Source: an uncultured Erysipelotrichaceae bacterium
Lineage (GTDB): Bacteria > Bacillota_I > Bacilli_A > RF39 > UBA660
Length of the DNA: 11,918 nucleotides
Assembly (NCBI GenBank): GCA_902797105.1
Contig: CADBRL010000112.1
Span: forward strand, 1 to 11,918
Reading direction: 5' to 3'
Shown here piece by piece: positions 1-5,892 of this stretch. Under the pieces are notes generated by a model. The model was not told the DNA's origin. It saw only the letters and a list, made by a program, of their open reading frames with translations, and did no database searches. The translations under genes were made by a program, and so were the position numbers. Position 1 is the stretch's first letter. The number at the start of each line of letters is the position of its first letter.

Positions 1-1805
1 AAAGTGTTTATGCCATTATCCATTACACAATCATTTGGTACATATTCGGATTTACTTACAACTTCTACAACTGGGTGTCTACCATTTTTAATATCTATTA
101 TATGGTCATTTATAAGTATAGGTCTTACTAAACTATATTCTTCACTACAAACAGAAAGTGATGTTAATGCATCAATTTCACTTAAAGCATCAGCTGTTTT
201 ATTTAAGCTAGGCACTTCCTTTTTAACTATTTCTTTTATATCACAAAATAATTTATATTCTAGATCAATAATGTTTTCTTCAGCATTAAGTATCATGCTT
301 TCTTTTTCTTTTAAGGCTGGTGAAATATATCTTTCACAATTAGTTAGGGTTTGCCTTCTTTCCCAATGATATTCTTCTTTTACTAGATTTTTACTACCAT
401 TTGGTATTTCAATAAAATAACCAAATACTTTATTAAATCCAACTTTTAAGCTTTTTATACCAGTTTCTTCTTTTACTTTAGCTTCGAAAGCTGCTACAAA
501 GTCTTTTCCCCCACTACGAATTTCTCTTAGTTCATCAAGTTCACTATTAAATCCAGTTTTTATCATATAACCTTCTTTAATAGATATTGGTGGTTCTTCT
601 ACTAAAGACTTTTCTAAAAGTTCAAATATCTTTTCATGAGTAACAATATCATAATCAAATCCAAGTTTTTCAATTATTTTTTTAATTTCTGGTAAAACAC
701 CAATACTCTTTTTTAACTGTATTAAATCTCTGGCATTTAATGAACCATTTATTACTTTACCAGATAATCTTTCAATATCATAAACTTCATATAATAGATT
801 TTTTAATTCATCTTTTAATATAAATTCATTATTTAACTTTTCTATTTTATCGTATCTAGCATTAATAGCATCTTTGTTTTTTAAAGGATTTAGCATCCAA
901 CTTTTAAGTTTACGACTTCCCATGGCAGTTTTGCATTTATCTAAAAGCCATATTAAAGAATATGTTCTTTCTTTAAGTCTAAGAGTTTCCACTAGCTCTA
1001 GATTACGAATACTATGAATATCCATTTCAAGATAGTCATTTTTCTTAATGTAATTTATTTTATTAATATGGCTTAAATCTTTAAGTTGGCGATGGTCAAG
1101 ATAATAAAATAAATGAGCAACACCACTTTTAACTCTAGCATCACTAATTGTGCTAAACAAATATTCATATTTATCCCACAAAAACTCATGACTTATCGTA
1201 ACTTCAATGTTATATGTATTTTTAAGTAAATCAATTAATGCTGTATTTAAATTATCTACAAAAATGACTTCTTTTAAATTAAGACCAAGTATTTCATTAA
1301 TTAAGGCATCTTCATTATTTTCTATAGACATACTTGCTAAATATCCAGTTGAAATATCAAGAATGGTTAATAAAATACTATCATTAAAAAATAATATACT
1401 TGCTATGTAAGATGCATCTTTATCATTTAAAAGATCATTATCAGCAATTGTTCCTTTACTAATTACATCAACTATTCCTCTTTTAACCATACCTTTAGTT
1501 GTTTTAGGGTCTTCAAGTTGTTCGCATATTGCTACTCTATAACCTTTATTTACTAATTTTTCAATATATGGCTTAACATTATTATGGGGAACACCACACA
1601 TTGGTACTCTTTCTTCAAGTCCTGCTACTCTACCAGTTAAAGTAAGCTCTAGCTCACGTGATGCAATTAAAGCATCATCAAAAAACATTTCATAAAAGTC
1701 CCCAAGACGATAAAAAACAAGTTCTTCTTTATACTGGTCTTTAATTTCCATGTATTGAGCCATCATTGGACTTAATTTTGTTCTATCTACTTCACTTAAT
1801 TTCAT
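1..1805 (-). CDS. mutS: DNA mismatch repair protein MutS, N-terminal 601 codons (3' end outside window)
   Basis: MutS recognises mismatches and small loops in newly replicated DNA and recruits MutL. The reading frame is open from an ATG at 1805 to the window edge without a stop or frameshift. The mismatch-binding F-x-E motif is visible as RLGDFYEMF (F37, Y38, E39) in domain I, followed by the connector, lever and clamp regions with typical phrases such as MGSRKLKSWMLNPL and GYFIEIPNGSKN. The frame leaves the window at VPNDCVMDNGINT, just before the expected Walker A (GPNMxGKST), so the ATPase domain and dimerisation helices lie outside. MutS is usually about 850 aa, so about 70% is here. The start is supported by AGAGGT 7 nt upstream and by a promoter at 1827-1855. 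No mutL is visible in the window. Identity is near certain; the gene is partial only because of the window edge. Confidence 0.97.
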   Translation of the reverse strand, partial: MKLSEVDRTKLSPMMAQYMEIKDQYKEELVFYRLGDFYEMFFDDALIASRELELTLTGRVAGLEERVPMCGVPHNNVKPYIEKLVNKGYRVAICEQLEDPKTTKGMVKRGIVDVISKGTIADNDLLNDKDASYIASILFFNDSILLTILDISTGYLASMSIENNEDALINEILGLNLKEVIFVDNLNTALIDLLKNTYNIEVTISHEFLWDKYEYLFSTISDARVKSGVAHLFYYLDHRQLKDLSHINKINYIKKNDYLEMDIHSIRNLELVETLRLKERTYSLIWLLDKCKTAMGSRKLKSWMLNPLKNKDAINARYDKIEKLNNEFILKDELKNLLYEVYDIERLSGKVINGSLNARDLIQLKKSIGVLPEIKKIIEKLGFDYDIVTHEKIFELLEKSLVEEPPISIKEGYMIKTGFNSELDELREIRSGGKDFVAAFEAKVKEETGIKSLKVGFNKVFGYFIEIPNGSKNLVKEEYHWERRQTLTNCERYISPALKEKESMILNAEENIIDLEYKLFCDIKEIVKKEVPSLNKTADALSEIDALTSLSVCSEEYSLVRPILINDHIIDIKNGRHPVVEVVSKSEYVPNDCVMDNGINT

Positions 1806-1826
1806 ACTTAAAACCTCTGTCAAAAT

Positions 1827-1855
1827 ATTATAACACAAGCCTAATTTTTTTTAAA
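1827..1855 (-). promoter_or_regulatory. mutS promoter (extended -10)
   Basis: Read on the minus strand: -35 TTTAAA (1850-1855), 17-bp spacer, -10 TATAAT (1827-1832) preceded by TGT, giving an extended -10. The predicted start near 1820 leaves a leader of about 15 nt, just enough for the AGAGGT ribosome binding site. This suggests mutS is transcribed on its own, not with queH. Confidence 0.6.
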
Positions 1856-1884
1856 GAAAAAATACACAAAAAATCTTAAGAAAT

Positions 1885-1913
1885 TTGGCATATATATGCT
1901 ATTATGATATGAT
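1885..1913 (+). promoter_or_regulatory. Plus-strand promoter leading into repeat copy 1
   Basis: TTGGCA (1885-1890), 17-bp spacer, TATGAT (1908-1913) with an upstream TGA that makes an extended -10. The predicted start is near 1920. The RNA would run through repeat copy 1 (1979-2034), the same arrangement as the toxin promoter of copy 2, but no open frame with a Shine-Dalgarno sequence follows. It may be the leftover promoter of a lost toxin gene, or drive a non-coding RNA opposite the copy 1 antisense RNA. Confidence 0.45.
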
Positions 1914-1977
1914 TTTAACAGCTATAAACTAACAGACTATACAAAACATTTTTAAAACATAAAATGTATTTATATTT

Positions 1978-2147
1978 TAAAAATAGACATCTGCCACTAG
2001 GCAAATGTCGCTTAACTATGTTTAGGTAGACATTAAAGTGTCCACTTAATAATAACTTATCCTCACATAAGAGGAATAAAGAAGAGAATTTATATAACAA
2101 AACTCTTTAAGCTGATAATAATGTTAATAATTTTATCTCATCTTTCT
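1978..2147 (-). ncRNA. Candidate orphan antitoxin-like antisense RNA (repeat copy 1), about 170 nt
   Basis: This is predicted from a consensus minus-strand promoter at 2154-2183 (start near 2147) and a terminator-like hairpin whose arms are 1986-1995 and 2000-2009. On the minus-strand RNA the arms form 10 continuous pairs including one G-U, with loop TAGT, followed by TATTTTT. The terminal hairpin and the AATGTCTACC segment are shared with the antisense RNA of the toxin locus at 2430-2534. No toxin frame with a ribosome binding site lies on the opposite strand here. It could be a relic, or act in trans on the toxin mRNA at 2276-2511 because the shared 31-nt block differs at one position. The upstream 100 nt of this RNA is not shared with copy 2. 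Confidence 0.45.
1979..2034. repeat. Repeat copy 1 of the toxin/antitoxin RNA module
   Basis: The first 31 nt (1979-2009) match 2430-2460 at 30 of 31 positions; the only change is in the hairpin loop (ACTA versus AATA). A variable spacer of 11 nt follows (12 in copy 2), then an identical 14-nt block TTTAGGTAGACATT (2021-2034). Conservation of the hairpin and the second block around a diverged spacer points to a conserved RNA and not simple recent duplication. Confidence 0.8.
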
Positions 2148-2153
2148 TCGTTC

Positions 2154-2183
2154 ATTATAACAATTTTTGTTATTATTTGTCAA
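2154..2183 (-). promoter_or_regulatory. Antisense promoter of repeat copy 1
   Basis: On the minus strand: exact TTGACA (2178-2183), 18-bp spacer, exact TATAAT (2154-2159), with TGT just upstream of the -10. This is one of the best sigma-A-type promoters in the window. It points toward repeat copy 1 and is far (about 340 bp) from mutS, so it most likely serves the small RNA. Confidence 0.65.
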
Positions 2184-2240
2184 GTTAAAATGATGCTATT
2201 TTTTTAAAGAAAACATTTATTAAAAATTTACAATAAACAC

Positions 2241-2269
2241 TTGATTATCGTGAGTATATCTGTTATAGT
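2241..2269 (+). promoter_or_regulatory. Promoter of the candidate toxin mRNA
   Basis: TTGATT (2241-2246), 17-bp spacer, TATAGT (2264-2269) with TGT immediately before it, giving an extended -10. The predicted start near 2276 gives a leader of about 70 nt before the peptide start at 2347 and a full transcript of about 235 nt ending at the terminator near 2511. Confidence 0.65.
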
Positions 2270-2296
2270 AATTACCATGGAATATGAAGTATCCGG

Positions 2297-2339
2297 ATGT
2301 CTACCTTCTTTCAGGGGCTTTGGGCTTATTGAGAGGAGG
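2297..2339 (+). promoter_or_regulatory. Toxin mRNA leader: Shine-Dalgarno-sequestering hairpin and 5'-3' pairing segment
   Basis: CCTTCTTTC (2304-2312) can pair over all nine positions, with two G-U pairs, to GAGAGGAGG (2331-2339), which contains the AGGAGG ribosome binding site. Just upstream, ATGTCTACC (2297-2305) is the exact complement of GGTAGACAT at 2477-2485 in the 3' end of the same RNA, and GTATC (2289-2293) is complementary to GATAC (2490-2494). The leader therefore has two ways to keep the peptide untranslated, as is known for the mRNAs of several type I toxins. Pairing is read by eye; no energy was computed. Confidence 0.6.
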
Positions 2340-2346
2340 AATGCAT

Positions 2347-2451
2347 ATGAAGAAAAGAGTTTATATAATTAAATTTCTTAACAGATTATGTATTATAATA
2401 TTACTAATAGTTTTAATGCTATTAGTGATAAAAATAGACATCTGCCAATAG
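2347..2451 (+). CDS. Small hydrophobic peptide (34 aa), candidate type I toxin
   Basis: The peptide has a basic start (MKKRVYIIKFLNRL), a single hydrophobic segment (CIIILLIVLMLLVI, residues 15-28) and a short tail (KIDICQ). This is the layout of membrane-acting type I toxins such as the TxpA/BsrG and Fst groups, but I see no sequence match to any named family. The start is the ATG at 2347, 7 nt after AGGAGG (2334-2339); an in-frame ATG at 2341 is only 1 nt from it and is unlikely to be used. The TAG stop (2449-2451) lies in the loop and descending arm of the hairpin that ends the antisense RNA. The gene has its own promoter and terminator and lies convergent to an antisense promoter. The peptide is too short for conventional gene callers. 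Toxicity is inferred only. Confidence 0.65.
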   Translation: MKKRVYIIKFLNRLCIIILLIVLMLLVIKIDICQ

Positions 2452-2486
2452 GCAAATGTCAATCTAAAAAACTTTAGGTAGACATT
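2430..2486. repeat. Repeat copy 2 of the toxin/antitoxin RNA module
   Basis: Direct repeat of 1979-2034: 31 nt with one mismatch, a diverged 12-nt spacer (2461-2472), and an identical 14-nt block (2473-2486). Here the repeat contains the last codons of the toxin peptide and the first arm of its terminator. In copy 1 the same block follows a sequence with stop codons in the toxin frame. Confidence 0.8.
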
Positions 2487-2511
2487 CGAGATACCGAATG
2501 TTCCTTTTTTT
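2481..2511 (+). terminator. Intrinsic terminator of the candidate toxin mRNA
   Basis: ACATTCG (2482-2488) pairs with CGAATGT (2495-2501) around loop AGATAC, followed by TCC and a run of seven T (2505-2511). The ascending arm shares bases with the GGTAGACAT segment that can pair with the 5' leader, so terminator folding and the 5'-3' interaction may compete or occur in sequence. Confidence 0.75.
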
Positions 2512-2540
2512 ATTATATGAAGATTTCTCTTCATGTATTC

Positions 2541-2569
2541 ATTATACTAAAATTTAATTAATAAATCAA
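2541..2569 (-). promoter_or_regulatory. Antisense (antitoxin) promoter downstream of queH
   Basis: On the minus strand: TTGATT (2564-2569), 17-bp spacer, exact TATAAT (2541-2546). It begins 3 nt after the queH stop codon (2573-2575), is aimed at the toxin mRNA 3' end, and its predicted start falls on the first base of a perfect tetraloop hairpin. Confidence 0.65.
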
Positions 2570-2572
2570 TAG

Positions 2573-3169
2573 TTAATCCATATTATTTTTGCCATATAAA
2601 CACCCACAATAATCTTGGCGATATAAATTATATTTTTTAGCAAGTTCAACACTTTTCTTATAACCATCCTTTTTCTTAAAATCACTAAATAGATATTTTA
2701 CATTATATTTATCTCCAATAATGCCACCTAAAATATTAATTTGTTTACTATTTTTATGAGGACTTACAGTAAGTGTTGTGCCAAAATATTCAAAGTTTAA
2801 CTCTTTAGCTTTTCTAGCAGTATAATCAAGTCTTACTCTAAAACATACAGGGCATCTAGCTTTACCTTCTCTTTCATTTTCTAGCCCTTTAACATTTTCA
2901 TGAAATACTTCATTTTCATAATCACAATCTAAAAATTTGATATTATCATGTTTAAATTCATTAATAAATCTTATTTGTTCATTTTTTCTTTTTAAATACT
3001 CTTCGAAAGGTTCAATATTTGGATTATAATATAAAACTGTAATATTAAAAAATGGTGCCAAATAAGTTAAAACTTCCGTAGAACATGGTCCACAACAACT
3101 ATGAAGAAGTAAAGTTGGTTTATAATCTAAACTTTTAATTAAATTATCTAATTCATTCTGATAATTCAT
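2573..3169 (-). CDS. queH: Epoxyqueuosine reductase QueH
   Basis: QueH carries out the last step of queuosine synthesis, reducing epoxyqueuosine in the tRNA wobble position to queuosine, and is the non-homologous replacement of QueG. The 198-aa protein shows the family's cysteines: LLHSCCGPCS (C25, C26, C29) near the N-terminus and ARCPVCFRVRL (C106, C109), which bind an iron-sulfur/metal centre in characterised members. These are followed by FGTTLTVSPHKNSKQI and the C-terminal DYCGCLYG (C188, C190). Length matches the family. The start at 3169 lies 17 nt inside the end of divIB, so translation is probably coupled; a purine-rich AGGAAGAG stretch lies upstream. It is the last gene of the minus-strand block. 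No other queuosine gene is in the window. Confidence 0.95.
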   Translation of the reverse strand: MNYQNELDNLIKSLDYKPTLLLHSCCGPCSTEVLTYLAPFFNITVLYYNPNIEPFEEYLKRKNEQIRFINEFKHDNIKFLDCDYENEVFHENVKGLENEREGKARCPVCFRVRLDYTARKAKELNFEYFGTTLTVSPHKNSKQINILGGIIGDKYNVKYLFSDFKKKDGYKKSVELAKKYNLYRQDYCGCLYGKNNMD

Positions 3170-3902
3170 TTTGCATCTCTTCCTTTTTTTTAAGTAATTC
3201 GAACGTTTGAAATACTATACCATTATTACTAGAACTATCTAAATTAAGAACTCCTTTTTCATTTTCATTAAGGGTTGCATAAATTTCTTCATACTTATTT
3301 AAATTATTTATATTTGCTAAATTAATATAAACATAATTACCATCATTCATTCTAAGTAAAAATCTATTCTTATCTATAACTTTTTCATTTTTTATATCTG
3401 GCGAGTACTCTATTTCACTTACTTTATATAGAATATCTTTATTTATTCCACTTAATTTTTTTATTAAGCTTTCTTCAATATCACTTGGAACATAATTAAC
3501 AAGTGTTGGAATACCTAAAGTAGTATCAAGTGTAGTTGCTTTCTTATTATTTTCAAAAACATAAGTCTTATCTAAAACTCTATAATATAATACTGCAAGT
3601 TCTTTAATAGTTATCACAACCTTACCATTTAAGTGTTTACTAATTTTAACACTTTCTATCATTGGTAATTCTTCTAGATTTTTCTTAAGTTTACTACTAC
3701 TTAAAGCAAAAAGTTTCGTTTTATCAGTAATATTTGCAGTATTTATTACTTTTTCATCACTAATTAAGGTATTTCCTTTAACTTCAACTAATTTAACTGG
3801 CAAATTAAAGCAATAATAAAAAGCCATTATAAATAAATATAATGTAAGAAGGACTACTAGAAGTCCTTTTTTATTTAGCTTTTTCTTTACTTTTTTTGCC
3901 AT
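3153..3902 (-). CDS. ftsQ: Cell division protein DivIB/FtsQ
   Basis: DivIB/FtsQ is a bitopic divisome protein that, with FtsL and DivIC/FtsB, links the Z-ring to septal peptidoglycan synthesis. The 249-aa protein has a short, very basic cytoplasmic tail (MAKKVKKKLNKKG), one transmembrane helix (about residues 13-33), and a POTRA-type domain starting at VKLVEVKGNTLISDEKV (about 36-105, ending in VVITIKELAVLYY). A beta domain follows, with FLLRMNDGNYVYINL. The C-terminal tail is charged. It directly follows murB (6-nt gap), with GGTGAT as ribosome binding site inside the murB end, and overlaps queH. The murG-murB-divIB order is the Bacillus-type division and cell wall arrangement. Assignment rests on domain layout and context. 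Confidence 0.9.
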   Translation of the reverse strand: MAKKVKKKLNKKGLLVVLLTLYLFIMAFYYCFNLPVKLVEVKGNTLISDEKVINTANITDKTKLFALSSSKLKKNLEELPMIESVKISKHLNGKVVITIKELAVLYYRVLDKTYVFENNKKATTLDTTLGIPTLVNYVPSDIEESLIKKLSGINKDILYKVSEIEYSPDIKNEKVIDKNRFLLRMNDGNYVYINLANINNLNKYEEIYATLNENEKGVLNLDSSSNNGIVFQTFELLKKKEEMQNELSE

Positions 3903-3908
3903 AGTTTA

Positions 3909-4763
3909 TCACCACTTTACTATTTCTTGTTCTAATTCTAAATCTATACCTTTTTCTTTCTTTACTTTTTCTTTAACAATTTCTATCAACGATATTATAT
4001 CACTACTTGTAGCATTATCCAAGTTAATTATAAAGTTGGCGTGCTTTTTGCTTATTTGAGCACCACCTACTTTATAACCTTTAAGACCACACTCATCAAT
4101 TAATTTACCAGCTGATAAACCTTCGGGATTTTTGAAAACTGAACCAGCAGATGGATATTCTAAAGGCTGACTATTTTTTCTTTTTTCTAGATTTTCATTT
4201 ATTATTTCCCATGCTTTTTTTGTATCACCTTTTTCTAGTTTAAATACTCCCCCGAAAATTATGTCATTATTTTCTTTAAATGATGTATGTCTATAACTAT
4301 GCTTAATATTATGTGCATTTATTAATTTTACATCATTATCTTGAAGCACCAACACCGATACTAAATCATCAAATATTTCACTACCATTTGCTCCAGCATT
4401 ACCACGAATTGCACCGCCTACTGTGCCAGGAATGCCATAAAGGCTTGCTAAATTTGTATAGCCTTCATCAATTGTTTTTTTTATAAAACTATTTAAATTA
4501 TATCCAGCACCCACAAAAGCTATATCATCTTTTATTTCTAAATCTTTTAAGGCCAATTTAATGATAGCACCATCAAAATTTTCATCAGGAAGTATGACAT
4601 TTGAACCTCCCCCTAAAATGTAATATTTTATATTTTTATCTCTTAAGCTTTTAAGCAAATCTTTTAGCTCTTCTACATTTTCAGGTTCATACATAAACCT
4701 AGCCATAGTATTTATTTTATAGGTATTATATTGTTTTAAATTAGCCTTTTCTACACATTTCAT
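3909..4763 (-). CDS. murB: UDP-N-acetylenolpyruvoylglucosamine reductase MurB
   Basis: MurB is an FAD enzyme that reduces UDP-GlcNAc-enolpyruvate to UDP-MurNAc with NADPH in the cytoplasm. The 284-aa protein has the FAD-binding phrases YILGGGSNVILPD (48-60) and SLYGIPGTVGGAIRGNAGANG (108-127), substrate-site SYRHTSF (156-162), the catalytic serine region YPSAGSVFKNP (Ser208 as proton donor), GGAQISKKHANFIIN, and a C-terminal acidic LELEQEIV (Glu280 likely the third catalytic residue). Length and motifs fit the type II MurB of Firmicutes. The ATG start (4761-4763) overlaps the murG TGA stop as ATGA, with AAAGGA upstream, so the two genes are translationally coupled. Confidence 0.97.
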   Translation of the reverse strand: MKCVEKANLKQYNTYKINTMARFMYEPENVEELKDLLKSLRDKNIKYYILGGGSNVILPDENFDGAIIKLALKDLEIKDDIAFVGAGYNLNSFIKKTIDEGYTNLASLYGIPGTVGGAIRGNAGANGSEIFDDLVSVLVLQDNDVKLINAHNIKHSYRHTSFKENNDIIFGGVFKLEKGDTKKAWEIINENLEKRKNSQPLEYPSAGSVFKNPEGLSAGKLIDECGLKGYKVGGAQISKKHANFIINLDNATSSDIISLIEIVKEKVKKEKGIDLELEQEIVKW

Positions 4764-5842
4764 TTTAACAAATCCTTTATTTCATTATATATAATAGTTG
4801 ATGCTGCTTTTACATTTAATCTTTCTAGATTTTTTTTCATTTCATTATATTTTTTTTCATTATATACTAGTTCATTTATCATAACTTGAATTATACTTGG
4901 GTCTAAATTCTTTTCTTCTAAAATTTCTGATACTTTCATATTTACTAAATCTAAAGCATTATAATATTGATGATTATTGGCAACATATGGACTAGGTACT
5001 AAAATGCTTGGAATTTTTAAAGCAAGTATCTCAGAAATAGTTGATGCCCCAGCTCTAGAAATAACTAAATAAGCATCTTTCATAATACTAGCTAAATTAT
5101 TGTAATATGGAACTACTTTTACATTTTGAGAAAACTCTGTATCTTTCATAAAATCATCATAATATGACTTACCTGTTATATATAAAACTTTGTATTTTTC
5201 TTTATCAATCATGCTTAAGTAAGCTTTAAATTTTTCATTAAATGTATTACTACCTAGAGAACCTGCCACAATGATAATTAGTTTATCACTTGGCTTAAAC
5301 CCTAAGCTAACCTTAGATGTTTTTTGAATATCTAAAGCACTTTCACCACATGGATTTCCTGTATAAACTGTCTTTTTAGCTTTTTTAAAATAATTTTCAC
5401 TATTTTTAAAAGATATTCCTACTAAATCTACATTTTTTGATAAAGCAATATTAGATTTACCAGGTATGCTATTTTGTTCATGAATAAATGTTTTTATCCC
5501 TAACTTTTGGGCAGCTTTAATAACTGGATAAGTTACATAACCACCACAACCAATTACAATGTCTGGTTTAAACTCTTTCATGATACTCATGCATTTATTT
5601 AATGCTTTTCTTATTAAAAATATATTTTTAAAATCTCTCATTAAATCAGTTTTACTAAAGCCATATACTTCTAGAGCTTCATACTTTATTCCCATATCAG
5701 GAACAATATCTTTTTCCATTCTATTATGTGTTCCAATATATAAAACTTCTAAATCTTTTTCTTTTTCTTGGAACCTCTTTATAATAGCTAAAGCTGGGTA
5801 AATATGCCCTCCAGTACCACCAGCTGATACAATTATTTTCAT
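4760..5842 (-). CDS. murG: UDP-N-acetylglucosamine transferase MurG
   Basis: MurG is a peripheral membrane glycosyltransferase that adds GlcNAc to lipid I to make lipid II. Visible are the N-terminal glycine-rich loop SAGGTGGHIYPAL (6-18), IHEQNSIPGKSN, the second-domain loop VAGSLGSNTFNE, and the UDP-GlcNAc site ISRAGASTISEI near the C-terminus. The start is set at ATG 5842 (360 aa) because AGGTGG sits 7 nt upstream of it. A TTG two codons earlier (5848) would be only 1 nt from that site. It overlaps murB by 4 nt. No mraY, murD or ftsW lies upstream; the preceding gene encodes a phosphodiesterase, so the usual division and cell wall cluster is split here. Confidence 0.96.
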   Translation of the reverse strand: MKIIVSAGGTGGHIYPALAIIKRFQEKEKDLEVLYIGTHNRMEKDIVPDMGIKYEALEVYGFSKTDLMRDFKNIFLIRKALNKCMSIMKEFKPDIVIGCGGYVTYPVIKAAQKLGIKTFIHEQNSIPGKSNIALSKNVDLVGISFKNSENYFKKAKKTVYTGNPCGESALDIQKTSKVSLGFKPSDKLIIIVAGSLGSNTFNEKFKAYLSMIDKEKYKVLYITGKSYYDDFMKDTEFSQNVKVVPYYNNLASIMKDAYLVISRAGASTISEILALKIPSILVPSPYVANNHQYYNALDLVNMKVSEILEEKNLDPSIIQVMINELVYNEKKYNEMKKNLERLNVKAASTIIYNEIKDLLK

Positions 5843-5861
5843 ACACAAACCACCTATTACA

Positions 5862-5890
5862 ATTATACACTAATTTTATTCATTTTTATC
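5862..5890 (-). promoter_or_regulatory. Possible promoter of murG-murB-divIB-queH
   Basis: In the 50-nt gap before murG there is an exact -10 TATAAT (5862-5867, minus strand), 17 bp from GATAAA (5885-5890), a poor -35. The predicted start near 5855 would leave about a 13-nt leader that includes AGGTGG. Plausible but weak, because such hexamers arise by chance in AT-rich DNA. Confidence 0.35.
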
Positions 5891-5892
5891 AC

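Larger units (their letters stand above)
2430..2534 (-). ncRNA. Candidate antisense RNA antitoxin, about 105 nt
   Basis: The promoter at 2541-2569 predicts a start near 2534. The RNA would open with a perfect 7-bp hairpin (2528-2534 with 2517-2523) closed by a GAAA tetraloop. It would continue through the complement of the toxin terminator hairpin and end at a 10-bp hairpin (2437-2446 with 2451-2460) followed by TATTTTT. It overlaps the toxin mRNA 3' end by about 80 nt, including the toxin stop codon. This is the geometry of the known RatA, SR4 and SR5 antitoxins, where 3'-overlapping antisense RNA blocks translation or triggers RNase III decay. Existence and ends are predicted, not measured. 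Confidence 0.6.

Noticed and set aside
4..1410. Plus-strand open frames (4-369 and 1207-1410)
   Set aside because: They lie opposite the continuous mutS frame, have no ribosome binding sites and low-complexity translations; they are shadows of mutS.
1814..1823. TTGACA on the minus strand just before mutS as a -35 element
   Set aside because: A matching -10 would fall inside the coding region; it lies between a good -10 and the ribosome binding site.
1964..2029. 21-codon plus-strand frame through repeat copy 1 (MYLYFKNRHLPLGKCRL...)
   Set aside because: No Shine-Dalgarno sequence. The RHLPxGKC similarity to an alternative frame in copy 2 comes from nucleotide conservation of the hairpin, not protein selection.
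1915..2100. Minus-strand 61-codon frame starting at a TTG, inside the copy 1 antisense RNA
   Set aside because: Only a weak AAAGAG upstream, a TTG start, no hydrophobic or conserved pattern, and it runs straight through the RNA hairpin; copy 2 has no equivalent frame. Better explained as non-coding RNA.
2341..2346. ATG at 2341 as start of the small peptide
   Set aside because: Only 1 nt from AGGAGG; the in-frame ATG at 2347 has the correct 7-nt spacing.
1979..2486. The repeated hairpin blocks as the start of a CRISPR array or an insertion sequence
   Set aside because: Only two copies about 450 bp apart, no regular spacers, no terminal inverted repeats or transposase; promoters and terminators around them fit RNA genes.
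5559..5801. Plus-strand 80-codon frame
   Set aside because: Antisense shadow of murG, no ribosome binding site.
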